DNA from: Edaphobacter modestus
Lineage (GTDB): Bacteria; Acidobacteriota; Terriglobia; Terriglobales; Acidobacteriaceae
Direction of reading: 5' to 3'
DNA length: 64,000 nt
Assembly (NCBI RefSeq): GCF_004217555.1
Contig: NZ_SHKW01000001.1
Coordinates: 930,001 to 994,000, forward strand
The position numbers and the translations under genes were made by a program. The notes below the pieces were generated by a model that was given only the letters and a program-made list of their open reading frames with translations, searched no databases and was not told where the DNA came from. Below are positions 18,784 through 27,269 of the stretch, piece after piece; within the stretch, counting starts at the first letter, position 1; each line of letters begins with the position of its first letter.

Positions 18784-19973
18784 AGCCGAAGAGCCTTGTA
18801 GTAGCCGGGGTCATGAGTGGGACCTCGGCCGACGGAGTCGATGTCGCGTTGTGCAGAATTGCTCCTCAGACCGTGAAGGGCGAAACACCTCGCTTGAAGT
18901 TGCTCGGAGCGGCAGGGTTTTCCTATCCGAAGTCTCTGCGAAGCGCGGTGCTGTCGGCGATGGATGCAAAAGCGATCTCGGTTGCGGAGATGTCGAGGCT
19001 CAACTGGCGATTGGGCGAAGTCTACGCAAATGCCGTAGAGAGCGCCGCACAACAGTTCGGAGTAAAAGTTGGTCTTGTGGGCTGTCATGGCCAGACGATC
19101 TATCACCAGGGTGCACCTTCGAAGTACCTGGGCGGCGAGGTGCGTTGCACATGGCAGATCGGAGAGGCATCCGTCATCGCCGACAAGCTCCAGGTTCCGG
19201 TGGTCAGTGATTTTCGTCCGGCAGATCTGGCCGCCGGCGGGCAGGGAGCACCTCTGGTCCCTATGCTTGATTTCGTCCTGTTCCGCTCGCAAAAAACGAG
19301 CCGCGTATTGCAGAATCTCGGCGGCATCGCGAACATGACTGCGATTCCTGCAGGGGCTCGGATTTCGGACGTGCAGGCGTTCGATTCCGGCCCGTCGAAC
19401 ATGGTTATCGACGCATGTATGACACAGTTGTTTGCTAAACCCTTCGATCGCAACGGAACCATGGCGAAACGGGGTACGGTTATAAGGCAGGTGGTGGAAC
19501 GATTGCTGCGCGAACCATATTTCTCTGCCCCTCCGCCCAAGAGCTGTGGTCGTGAGGAGTTCGGGGAGGCGTTCGTCGAGCGTTTCATTGCCCTGTGTCG
19601 CAAGGCCCACGCCAGCGAGGCGGATATCATCGCCACTGCGACAGCGCTCACGGCGGAGTCGGTTCTCGATGCCTATCGCAGGTTCGTCTGGCCCCACCTC
19701 GGTCAGAAGGCTCCCATGGCGCGAGCGGTCGAGTATGTCGTCGCGGGAGGAGGCGCAAAAAACGCGACTCTTATGGGAATGCTGCGAGACGGGCTTGAGC
19801 CGCTCGGAGTTCGCGTTCGTGCGACGGATGAGTTCGGGATCCCCGCACAGGCCAAGGAGGCCGCAGCGTTCGCGCTATTCGCCTGGCTTACCTGGAACGG
19901 ACTTCCCGGAAATGTGCCGAGCGCGACCGGAGCTCGGCGAGAGGTCATTCTTGGCAAGGTGACACGCGGATGA
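18780..19973 (+). CDS. anmK: Anhydro-N-acetylmuramic acid kinase
   Basis: 397 residues. Phosphorylates and opens 1,6-anhydro-MurNAc to MurNAc-6-P in cell-wall recycling. Visible: the ATP phosphate loop GVMSGTSADGVDVALCRI (10-27), CHGQTIYHQG, DFRPADLAAGGQGAPLVP with the catalytic Asp, LQNLGGIANMT and YVVAGGGAKNATLM. Overlaps the mutS stop and the next gene's start by 4 bases each. The neighbouring peptide-type binding protein could bring in muropeptides, which would make functional sense of the pairing. Confidence 0.96.
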   Translation: MKPKSLVVAGVMSGTSADGVDVALCRIAPQTVKGETPRLKLLGAAGFSYPKSLRSAVLSAMDAKAISVAEMSRLNWRLGEVYANAVESAAQQFGVKVGLVGCHGQTIYHQGAPSKYLGGEVRCTWQIGEASVIADKLQVPVVSDFRPADLAAGGQGAPLVPMLDFVLFRSQKTSRVLQNLGGIANMTAIPAGARISDVQAFDSGPSNMVIDACMTQLFAKPFDRNGTMAKRGTVIRQVVERLLREPYFSAPPPKSCGREEFGEAFVERFIALCRKAHASEADIIATATALTAESVLDAYRRFVWPHLGQKAPMARAVEYVVAGGGAKNATLMGMLRDGLEPLGVRVRATDEFGIPAQAKEAAAFALFAWLTWNGLPGNVPSATGARREVILGKVTRG

Positions 19974-21538
19974 TCCGGTGTCTTTTCGCGTTGCATGCTC
20001 CAAGGCCCCGTCGATGGCGCTCGATGCTTTTCAGCCTGATCTTTCTCTCTGCGCTCGCTGGCTGTCATCGGTCGACCAATGATCCGCAGACGGTGGTCAT
20101 GATTATCGAGAGCAGCCCGAACAATCTCGATGTGCGGCAAGGTACCGATGCACAGTCGGAGCGCGTTGGCGGCGTAATCTTCGATGCCCTCGTGAAGAAG
20201 GACGAGCATTACAATCTGCAGCCGTGGCTTGCCACGAGTTGGGAGCAGCCCGATCCTCTTACGCTGGTGATTCACCTGCGCGATGGTGTGCGGTTTCACG
20301 ACGGGCGCCCTCTCGAGTCCGAAGACGTTGCCTGGACCATCCGCAGCATGATCGATGGCACGCTGATTACCGCTAAGGGCGGTGCGTTTGCCTCGGTCGA
20401 TCGTGTCGAGGTTCGCGACCGGCTGACACTCGTCCTGCGGCTGAAGCATCCCGATGCAGGGCTGCTTTTCAATATGAGCGATGGCCTGTTTGGCGTCGTT
20501 CCTCGCGGATCCGGCCGCGACTTCGGGCTGCATCCAATTGGCTCGGGACCGTTCCGGTTTGTGAGCGCAGTGCAGGATAAAGAGGTCATCGTCGCTCGCA
20601 ACCCGGACTACTGGGCTGGCGCTCCGAAGATCAACGGCGTTCGGTTCACGGTGGTCCCGGACGCGATTACCAGCGCGCTCGAACTGCGGAAGGGGTCGGC
20701 GGACCTTGCGAGCAATGTGCTGACCTTCGATATGATCCACACGCTCGAGAAGACTTCGAACCTGAAGATCGAGTCCGGACCCAGTTCGGTCGTGATCTAC
20801 ACGAACTTCAACGTCAACGATCCGGTGCTGCGGGACCGGCGGGTTCGGCAGGCCGTCGCCTTCGCGATGGATAGACAGGCGATCGTCGACTCGATCTGGC
20901 GCGGACAGGCAAGGCTCGCCGACACGATGCTTCCCGCGGGACACTGGGCAGCCGCGAGCGACAGCGAGATGGCACAGTATCCGCATGACGTAGAGCGCGC
21001 CGCGAAGCTGCTGGACGAGGCCGGCTTTCATCGTGGCCCGGATGGTATTCGTCTGCGGATCACGTTGAAGACCTCGACCGATGAGACGACACGGTTGATG
21101 GCAGCGGTGCTGCAACAGCAGCTTCGAGCTGCCGGGATTCGGCTCGATCTCCGCTCGGCGGAGTTTGGAACCTTCTATTCGGACGTGACTCGCGGCGCGT
21201 TTCAGATGTATGCGTTGCGGTGGATCGGATCGAATGAAGACCCTGACATCTTCCGCTACACCTATGGGTCGAGCGCATTTCCTCCGAAGGGGGCGAACCG
21301 GGGCCGTTACTCGAATCCTCGAGTCGATTCCCTGCTCGCCGCGGCTGCGGGTGAGATCGATCAGCAGAAGAGGCGAGCGGACTACGTCGAGGTTCAGAAG
21401 ATCCTTGCTGCCGACCTGCCGGGAATTCCGCTCTGGTATCCGAACAACGAGGTGGTCCACACGAAGAGAGTCAAAGGTGTAAGGCCGCAGGGATCGGGGA
21501 CATTCGACTACCTGCGAGAGATTACGGTGACGCAGTGA
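19970..21538 (+). CDS. ABC transporter solute-binding lipoprotein, family 5 (peptide/muropeptide type)
   Basis: 522 residues. N-terminal helix with lipobox-like LSALAGC (Cys about residue 31), so membrane-anchored and periplasmic. The SBP_bac_5 signatures are present: HLRDGVRFHDGRPLESEDVAWTI split over two stretches, PIGSGPFRFV, NPDYWAGAPKINGVRF, DRRVRQAVAFAMDRQAI and LPAGHWAA. The family (OppA, DppA, MppA, NikA) binds peptides, murein tripeptide or nickel. No permease or ATPase gene adjoins, so it would have to share another transporter. Overlap with anmK suggests muropeptide recycling (inference). Confidence 0.9.
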   Translation: MIRCLFALHAPRPRRWRSMLFSLIFLSALAGCHRSTNDPQTVVMIIESSPNNLDVRQGTDAQSERVGGVIFDALVKKDEHYNLQPWLATSWEQPDPLTLVIHLRDGVRFHDGRPLESEDVAWTIRSMIDGTLITAKGGAFASVDRVEVRDRLTLVLRLKHPDAGLLFNMSDGLFGVVPRGSGRDFGLHPIGSGPFRFVSAVQDKEVIVARNPDYWAGAPKINGVRFTVVPDAITSALELRKGSADLASNVLTFDMIHTLEKTSNLKIESGPSSVVIYTNFNVNDPVLRDRRVRQAVAFAMDRQAIVDSIWRGQARLADTMLPAGHWAAASDSEMAQYPHDVERAAKLLDEAGFHRGPDGIRLRITLKTSTDETTRLMAAVLQQQLRAAGIRLDLRSAEFGTFYSDVTRGAFQMYALRWIGSNEDPDIFRYTYGSSAFPPKGANRGRYSNPRVDSLLAAAAGEIDQQKRRADYVEVQKILAADLPGIPLWYPNNEVVHTKRVKGVRPQGSGTFDYLREITVTQ

Positions 21539-21571
21539 TGAGGCTTTTGTAAAAGCTCGTTGCGAAAGACG

Positions 21572-21606
21572 AAATACTGGGATTCTTCGCTTCGCTCAGA
21601 ATGACG
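21572..21606. repeat. REP-like interspersed repeat copy (GGGATTCTTCGCTT...GCTCAGAATGACGG)
   Basis: 35-base element between the solute-binding protein gene and tRNA-Gln. Near-identical sequences occur at 22498-22533 and 30289-30319. The self-complementary core (TTCGCTTCGCTCAGAATGA) is of the type scattered in acidobacterial intergenic DNA. Confidence 0.7.
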
Positions 21607-21646
21607 GCCTATTGAGGCTATTCCATACCGAGCAATAAATGATCTG

Positions 21647-21720
21647 TGGTTGCCTCCCAGGGATTCGAACCCCGATTGATCGGTTCAGAGCCGACTGTCC
21701 TACCATTGAACGAGGAGGCA
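21647..21720 (-). tRNA. tRNA-Gln (anticodon CUG)
   Basis: On the minus strand the sequence folds as a standard cloverleaf: acceptor stem TGCCTCC/GGAGGCA, D-arm GTTC..GGAC, anticodon stem GTCGG/CCGAT with loop CTCTGAA (anticodon CTG, reading CAG), and T-arm GGGGTTCGAATCCCT. Discriminator A (21650) is followed by an encoded CCA (21649-21647). No other tRNA is seen in the window. Confidence 0.95.
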
Positions 21721-21844
21721 ACAGATTCGTTGGAGTCGCAGAGATTCGCGTGCGTTGCACTGCTCACTCATGCTGACGTCCGACTCTTCTGAGTGTACGG
21801 CTTGAGGGCGAATCGGTCAAACCTCCACGATCTACAATGCCTGC

Positions 21845-22339
21845 ATGGACAATGAGATCGGAGCTTTATTTCTGCGCTGTTCGAGTACGAAGCTCGAACA
21901 GATGACTGGCTTCCTTACAAGCTGCCTGAACAGACTCTCGGACGATCAGGTCTGGAAACGAGACGGTGCGCATGAGAACACTGTGGGCAACCTGATCCTG
22001 CATCTCTGCGGCAACATGCGGCAGTGGATCATGCATGGCGTCGGAGGCGCTGCCGATGTCCGGCTGCGCGACAAGGAGTTCAGCGCCGATGGAGGCATGA
22101 CGGTCGCTGAATTGATCGCGCTCTTCGAGGAGACGGTGCGCGAGTCTCGGAGCGTGATCGACTCTCTTGCTCCGGAGAAGCTGGTGGAGAAGACGGTTCC
22201 TCAGGGGCGCGAGGTGACGAAGCTCGAGGCGATCTACCAGGTTGTGGGTCACGTGCAGCAGCATGTGGGGCAGATCATTCTGCTGACCAAGCAGATATGC
22301 AGGACGGATCTCGACCTGACGATGCCTCGACCGCGCTAG
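21845..22339 (+). CDS. DinB-superfamily protein (DUF1572-like)
   Basis: 164 residues, predicted four-helix bundle. NTVGNLILHLCGNMRQWI (about 45-62) holds the first conserved His of the DinB/YfiT metal site. EAIYQVVGHVQQHVGQIILLTKQ near the C-terminus holds the HxxxHxGQ pair that completes a three-His site, so metal binding is likely. Members include thiol transferases (bacillithiol- or mycothiol-dependent), but the specific activity is unknown. It stands alone with its own promoter region after tRNA-Gln. Confidence 0.85.
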   Translation: MDNEIGALFLRCSSTKLEQMTGFLTSCLNRLSDDQVWKRDGAHENTVGNLILHLCGNMRQWIMHGVGGAADVRLRDKEFSADGGMTVAELIALFEETVRESRSVIDSLAPEKLVEKTVPQGREVTKLEAIYQVVGHVQQHVGQIILLTKQICRTDLDLTMPRPR

Positions 22340-22497
22340 GGGCCCCTCCGCCTTGTTTTGCGTAAAATATTGATTCGGTTTGACTTACTACGGGTATATG
22401 CTTCTAAAATATTGATTTCAGATACTTTATTTCTAAAATATCTGAAATGTGGCGGTTAGGAGAATTTCCTCTCGTTTGGGTTTTGGGCTGCAGATGC
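22340..22497. other. AT-rich intergenic stretch with repeated AAAATATTGATT and a 10-bp palindrome
   Basis: In GC-rich surroundings 22361-22450 is strongly AT-rich. AAAATATTGATT occurs twice (about 22363 and 22409), and ATTTCAGATA/TATCTGAAAT forms a perfect 10-bp inverted repeat around 22417-22450. No coding frame. Confidence 0.55.
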
Positions 22498-22604
22498 AAA
22501 ATACTGGGATTCCTCGCTTTGCTCGGAATTACGTACTTGTTGTTGTTCGCTCGGAATGATGTGGTTGTTGCTGATTGCTCGGGATGATGTGCTTGTTGAT
22601 TGCC
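22498..22604. repeat. REP-like element running into a 28-bp tandem repeat (three units)
   Basis: 22498-22533 is a copy of the element at 21572. From its GCTCGGAAT core the DNA continues as three contiguous 28-base units: 22521-22548, 22549-22576 and 22577-22604. Each begins GCTCGG(A/G)AT and contains TTGTTG. Units differ at several positions, so this is an old amplification. No spacers, hence not CRISPR. Confidence 0.7.
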
Positions 22605-22635
22605 TCTTGTTGGTTAGAAGTGCGGTTGTTTTCGG

Positions 22636-22676
22636 AAAGACGAAAGCCCCGGAAGATGGCCGGGGCTTTCGTCTTT
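22636..22676. terminator. Strong bidirectional terminator hairpin
   Basis: 17-bp perfect inverted repeat (AAAGACGAAAGCCCCGG and its complement) with a 7-base loop, between the convergent DinB-like and VWFA genes. T-rich tails on both sides are short, but the stem is very stable. Confidence 0.75.
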
Positions 22677-22801
22677 CATTCTCAGTATGAAGCGGATAAT
22701 TCTCATTTCAGTATAGCGAAGCGGATGAAACTAACCGGCAGGTTTTATGGCTTTTATCTTCCCTGTTTTGAATAATTTATGATTGCAGTGGTCTTGACAG
22801 C

Positions 22802-23980
22802 CTATTCGACCTCGTTCTTGGCGCGGTACCCGTCGCGGGCGATAACGGAGTACTTGAGGGGTTTGTGTTTTTCATCCTGCATCTGCAGGGGATGGCCCTC
22901 GTTGTCGACCAGCTTGACCTCGACGCGGCGGTAGGAACCATCGTTCTTGCTGTTGGTAGGCCGGTAGGTAAGAACGTACTGGTTGCGGATGGAGTCGTTG
23001 ATCTGCGAGAAGATGTCGGGAAGAGCCCCCTGAAACATGGGATTGAAGCTCATTCCGCCCGTCATTCGAGCGAAGGTCTTCATCTGGTTGTCTGCCTGAA
23101 GATAGTCCAGGCGTGTGATGGATCCCATGCCTCCACGCGCATCGGCCAACTCGCGGACCAGGGCTCCGGTTCCGATGGTGAAGATGGTGACGTTGGGAGT
23201 CGCTTTGACCTTGGCAAGAATCTTGTCGAGTGTGAGCTTCGAGAAGGTGTCGCGCCCGGTTCCGATGAGGATGATGTACTTGCGCCCTTCGATGCGGCTG
23301 ACGCGGTCCAGCGTCTCGTAAAGAGCGTCGAAGACGTTGGTATCGGAGAAGCCCGGAATGATGAGAGAGGACAGGGCGCCTCCGACGATCTGCTTGTTGT
23401 TGGTGAAGTCGGTAAGGATGTGGGTGCGGAGGTCGTAGGTGATGACGGCGACGTAGTCCTCCGGCCGGAGGGTGTTGAAGAAGCTGAAGGAGGCGTTCTG
23501 CATGTCGCGGATGAAGTAGTAGCTGTTGGACGCGAATTCGAGAAGCATGACGGCAGTAATGGGAGTCTGGGCCATGCGGACGCTGCTGATGGTTTGAGGG
23601 ACGCCGTCCTCGAGGACGAGGAAGTTGGGGGCTTTGAGGCCGGGGACGAACTGGTGGGTCTTGTCGAGGATGACGTTGACGTCCAGGTTGACGATGGGTA
23701 CGTCGACCCGGAGGGAATAGACCTCGTTATTGGGATTTTTTACCTTGGGTGCGGGAGGAGCGACCGGGGCCGGCGGGGGCGCCTCTTCTTCCTTCTTCTT
23801 TTTGATGACGATGGGGCCGGAGTCGGTCTGGGGACCGGCGGAATCGTCGGCCGGCGGGGCCGGCGGAGGCGTCTGCTGCTGGGGTGTCTGCGCGAGCACG
23901 GTGGCAGGAACGGAACCGAGGCCGAAGAGGACAAGAAGAACAGGGGTCGCAAGACGAGTTCGCTGGAAAGGGATCATCAT
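22802..23980 (-). CDS. Secreted VWFA-domain protein (acidobacterial VWFA-related family)
   Basis: 392 residues. Signal peptide (about 1-31), then a Pro-rich/acidic linker (PPAPPADDSAGPQ, KKKKEEEAPPPAP), then YSLRVDVPIVNLDVNVIL and a von Willebrand A domain (about 130-330). This matches the TIGR03436 type that is abundant in Acidobacteriota. The canonical DxSxS metal site is degenerate: the expected strand reads AVMLLEFASNSYYF with no Asp, so metal-dependent adhesion is doubtful. Extracytoplasmic, function unknown. Confidence 0.85.
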   Translation of the reverse strand: MMIPFQRTRLATPVLLVLFGLGSVPATVLAQTPQQQTPPPAPPADDSAGPQTDSGPIVIKKKKEEEAPPPAPVAPPAPKVKNPNNEVYSLRVDVPIVNLDVNVILDKTHQFVPGLKAPNFLVLEDGVPQTISSVRMAQTPITAVMLLEFASNSYYFIRDMQNASFSFFNTLRPEDYVAVITYDLRTHILTDFTNNKQIVGGALSSLIIPGFSDTNVFDALYETLDRVSRIEGRKYIILIGTGRDTFSKLTLDKILAKVKATPNVTIFTIGTGALVRELADARGGMGSITRLDYLQADNQMKTFARMTGGMSFNPMFQGALPDIFSQINDSIRNQYVLTYRPTNSKNDGSYRRVEVKLVDNEGHPLQMQDEKHKPLKYSVIARDGYRAKNEVE

Positions 23981-24100
23981 CTGCCAATGTACTCCGTCCC
24001 TTGGACGATGGAGCTACTTGTTGGACAACAGCTTTTGACCGCCTAAGACGTCCAATGGTTAGCATTAGACGAGGCCTCCCAAAGGAGAACGGCTCAGAGC

Positions 24101-26038
24101 GTGTTTCTGCGCTGGTATTGCGGCGGAGTACGCTCTAGTCTTGTAGACGTGATAAGCGAGCGAAAGACGCGAGGGCTGTTGCTGAGCCTGGTGGTATCGG
24201 GCGCCGTGGTGGCGTGCGGTCATGGGGCGGAAGCCCAGACGACTGGCTCGGCCGCGAGCGCGACGGCCATGGGAGCGGCCGCCCTGCCACCGACAGCGGC
24301 AGCGGCGATGGGGGGCTCGGGCGAGGCAAAGATCTTTCCCCTGGCACAGTTGAAGCGTGGCATGAAGGGCGTGGCCTACACGGTCTTCGAAGGCGTGAAT
24401 CCGGAGCCAATGCAGATCGAGATCCTGGGTGTTTTGAAGGATTCTCTTGGGCCTGGGCGGGATATGATCCTGGCGCGGCTTTACGGAGCCAAGCCTGAGT
24501 TTACCGGTGTGGTTGCGGGAATGAGCGGAAGCCCGGTGTACATCGACGGCAGACTGGTGGGCGCGCTGAGCTACCGGATCGGGCAGTTCAGCAAGGAGCC
24601 GATTGCTGGCATCACGCCGATCGAACAGATGCTGGAGGTTCGGGACGACGAGGTTCGTCCGGCGGCGGCCCGAGGCACAAGGACGCGAGCCGAAGAGGCG
24701 AGTGCGACAGGTCTTCCCGCAGTGAATGCCGGTTCTGGCGTCGAGATGCAGGCGATGGAGACTCCGCTGGTCTTCAGCGGGTTCAGCCAGGAGGCCGTCG
24801 ACCGGTTCGGGGATCGGTTCCGGGCGATGGGAATGACTCCTGTAGCCGGCCTGGGCAGCGCGGATGCGGACGCGGTACAACCGGAGCCGCTGGTGCCGGG
24901 TTCGGCGGTGAGCGCGGTGCTGGTGCGGGGCGATCTTTCGGTTGCGGGAACCTGCACGGTGACGTACGTGGACGCGACGCGACTGCTGGCCTGCGGGCAT
25001 CCGATCACGCAGTATGGCCCGGTGGATATGCCGATGACGAAGGCGGCGGTGGTGACGACGCTTCCCTCTCCGCTGAATGCATTCAAGATCGTCAACACGA
25101 CGGAGACGGTGGGAGCCTTCACGGAGGACCGTGCTTCGGCGATTATGGGGCGGTTCGGAACCAAGGCAAGGATGATTCCTGTGACCGTAGAGGTGGTGCA
25201 GCCTCCGGTGCCGGGCGCAACGGTCTCTGCAAAGCACAAGACGTTTCATTTCGAGGTGCTGGACAATCGCCAGCTGACTCCTTCCGCGATGCTGGTGTCG
25301 GTGTATCAGAGCCTGCAGAGCACGAACACGGCCACGGCGGAGATGAGCTACAGGATGAGCGGGGAGATCGGCGTACAGGGTCTTGCACCGGTGCGAATGT
25401 CGGGGATCGTTGCCCAGAATGAATTGAACCCCGCGGCGATCAATGCAGCGCTGTTCGTAAACGACCGCTTCAGCCGTGTGTATGGCAATCCCCAGGATCA
25501 GCCAGTGGTGACCGATCTGAAGCTGAAGGTGACGGGGATTCCGGAGCGCCGGACGGCGACGCTGGAGTCGGCGCGGCTGGGGGTGCTTGAGGCAAGTGCC
25601 GGCGATACCGTTGACGCGGAGGTCACGTTACGTCCGTACCAGGCAGAGTCGAGAATCATGCGGCTGAAGGTGAAGCTGCCTCCGAATCTGGCCTCGGGAC
25701 GTCTGCGGGTTCTGGTAAGCGATGGCGCGACCGTAGACAGACTGCTGTCGCCAAGCGGCCCTTCGCGCCGCGCGGAGGGCCTGGCGGACGCGGTGGATCA
25801 GATGAACCGGCTGCATGGGAATGATCGCGTTTATGTTACTCTGCTGAGCCGAGAGGCACAGGCGGTGCTGGATGGAGAGACGCTTCCGGGAGTTCCTTTG
25901 TCGATGGCAAATGTACTTGGGCCCCTCAGGGATTCTCAGAGATTGAACCTGACCGGCGAGAGCGTGGTGGAAGCCGCGGCGGCGGAAACAGACTATGCGG
26001 TGAGCGGATCGCAGGTGCTGAATCTTACGATTCGATAG
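24101..26038 (+). CDS. Secreted SpoIVB-type (family S55) peptidase-domain protein
   Basis: 645 residues. GTG start at 24101 with AAAGGAG 13 bases upstream; GTG 24149 is an alternative. A hydrophobic segment (LLLSLVVSGAVVACG) acts as signal or lipoprotein anchor. The S55 domain has GVAYTVFEGVNPEPM, the catalytic serine in VAGMSGSPVYIDGRLVGA (about Ser144) and the partner motif LLACGHPITQYGPVDMP. The C-terminal 300 residues are beta-rich and unassigned. SpoIVB cleaves SpoIVFA in Bacillus, but sporulation genes are absent here, so the substrate is unknown. Divergent from the VWFA gene, sharing a promoter region. Confidence 0.87.
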   Translation: MFLRWYCGGVRSSLVDVISERKTRGLLLSLVVSGAVVACGHGAEAQTTGSAASATAMGAAALPPTAAAAMGGSGEAKIFPLAQLKRGMKGVAYTVFEGVNPEPMQIEILGVLKDSLGPGRDMILARLYGAKPEFTGVVAGMSGSPVYIDGRLVGALSYRIGQFSKEPIAGITPIEQMLEVRDDEVRPAAARGTRTRAEEASATGLPAVNAGSGVEMQAMETPLVFSGFSQEAVDRFGDRFRAMGMTPVAGLGSADADAVQPEPLVPGSAVSAVLVRGDLSVAGTCTVTYVDATRLLACGHPITQYGPVDMPMTKAAVVTTLPSPLNAFKIVNTTETVGAFTEDRASAIMGRFGTKARMIPVTVEVVQPPVPGATVSAKHKTFHFEVLDNRQLTPSAMLVSVYQSLQSTNTATAEMSYRMSGEIGVQGLAPVRMSGIVAQNELNPAAINAALFVNDRFSRVYGNPQDQPVVTDLKLKVTGIPERRTATLESARLGVLEASAGDTVDAEVTLRPYQAESRIMRLKVKLPPNLASGRLRVLVSDGATVDRLLSPSGPSRRAEGLADAVDQMNRLHGNDRVYVTLLSREAQAVLDGETLPGVPLSMANVLGPLRDSQRLNLTGESVVEAAAAETDYAVSGSQVLNLTIR

Positions 26039-26093
26039 AAGCTAAATTTGGATATAGCTTGATTTAGATGTCATTGTACCGTCGGAGGAGTAG

Positions 26094-27182
26094 ATGCCTT
26101 TCCCTCAAAGGGATGATGTAGCATCAAAATCACAAGCGCCGGGGGAGCCGAGCGCGAAAGGACACCTACTTCAAATGAGTGAGATCCATGGCTTGGCTGT
26201 GCACGCGGCCGGTGCGCAACTGCTGCCGTATAAATTCGATCCGGGTGAGATCAAGCCATACGAGGTTGAGATCAAGATCTCCCATTGTGGAGTCTGTCGA
26301 AGCGATATCAACCTGATCGACAATGATTGGGGAATCAGCAAGTATCCGTTTATCCCGGGGCACGAGATCGTGGGCACGGTTGTAGGAGTCGGTGCGCACG
26401 TCCGTAATCTTTCGCCGGGACAGCGTGTGGGCGTGGGGTGGCAGGCGGATAGCTGTGGGATGTGCGAGTGGTGCAGAAGGGGCGACGAACACCTCTGCGC
26501 GCAGGCACAGCCGACTTGCGTTGGCCGTAATGGCGGATTCGCCGATAAAGTGCGTGTTAACTCCCGGTTCGCGATCCCTCTTCCCGAGGGACTCGACAGC
26601 GAGAATGCGGCGCCGCTTTTATGCGCGGGAGTTACGGTGTACACGCCTTTACGGAATCTTGGCGCACGCCCTTCCTCGCGAGTGGGTGTGATCGGGATCG
26701 GAGGACTTGGACACCTGGGGATTCAGTTTGCGCGGGTCTTTGGCGCTGAAGTGACCGCATTTTCCACCTCCAAGGAGAAGGAGAGCGAGGCGAAGGATCT
26801 GGGTGCGCATGAGTTTGTGAATACGCGCGACACGGGTGCCCTGAAGAAGGTTACGGGCTCGTTCGATCTGCTGCTGTCGACGATCCATGCCGACCAGGAC
26901 TGGTCGGCGTATGTGAATGCCCTGCGGCCGAATGGTGTCTTGTGCCTGGTGGGCGCTCCTCCTTCCGCGATTCAGTTGCAGGCTCCTCCCCTGATTGGAG
27001 GCCAACGAATGATCTGCGGCTCATCTTCGGGGAGCCCGAGGGACCTTCACGAGATGCTGGATGTGGCGGCGCGGCATGGGGTGAAGGCAATCACCGAGTC
27101 GTTTGCGATGGCGAAGGCCAATGATGCCGTTACCAAGGTGAAGAAGAATCAGGTTCGGTACAGGGTAGTGCTGGCGAACTAG
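26094..27182 (+). CDS. Zinc-dependent alcohol dehydrogenase (YahK/CAD-like)
   Basis: 362 residues. ATG 26094 follows GGAGGAG; a later ATG (26175) would fit the family N-terminus better but lacks such a site. Catalytic zinc ligands: Cys in ISHCGVCRSD and His-Glu in PGHEIVGTVVGVG. Structural zinc cysteines: CGMCEWCRRGDEHLC. The NAD(P) Rossmann block is GVIGIGGLGHLGIQFARVFG. Domain order and QADSCGMC match the NADPH-dependent aldehyde reductases of the cinnamyl alcohol dehydrogenase group. Substrate unknown. Followed by a strong terminator, so monocistronic. Confidence 0.9.
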   Translation: MPFPQRDDVASKSQAPGEPSAKGHLLQMSEIHGLAVHAAGAQLLPYKFDPGEIKPYEVEIKISHCGVCRSDINLIDNDWGISKYPFIPGHEIVGTVVGVGAHVRNLSPGQRVGVGWQADSCGMCEWCRRGDEHLCAQAQPTCVGRNGGFADKVRVNSRFAIPLPEGLDSENAAPLLCAGVTVYTPLRNLGARPSSRVGVIGIGGLGHLGIQFARVFGAEVTAFSTSKEKESEAKDLGAHEFVNTRDTGALKKVTGSFDLLLSTIHADQDWSAYVNALRPNGVLCLVGAPPSAIQLQAPPLIGGQRMICGSSSGSPRDLHEMLDVAARHGVKAITESFAMAKANDAVTKVKKNQVRYRVVLAN

Positions 27183-27211
27183 TGCGCGGATGACGGTTGA
27201 ATTTTGTAACG

Positions 27212-27235
27212 GGGCGGAGACCAGGGTCTCCGCCC
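27212..27235 (+). terminator. Rho-independent terminator after the alcohol dehydrogenase
   Basis: Perfect 10-bp stem GGGCGGAGAC/GTCTCCGCCC with loop CAGG, then TTCTT. Confidence 0.82.
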
Positions 27236-27269
27236 TTCTTGCGTTCCGGTGCTTTAGACTCAGGTCACG

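Noticed and set aside
19703..21460. 585-codon open frame on the minus strand
   Set aside because: Fully antisense to anmK and the solute-binding protein; Arg/His/Pro-rich with no family motif, as expected from the GC-rich third positions of the true genes.
22521..22604. Possible CRISPR array (28-bp repeats)
   Set aside because: Units are directly contiguous and diverged, with no spacers and no cas genes.
22865..24046. 393-codon plus-strand open frame rich in Asp, Gly and Val
   Set aside because: Antisense to the VWFA protein, whose signal peptide and domain are convincing.
24101..26038. Sporulation-specific SpoIVB
   Set aside because: Only the S55 peptidase domain is shared; no PDZ-SpoIVFA context or sporulation genes are present.
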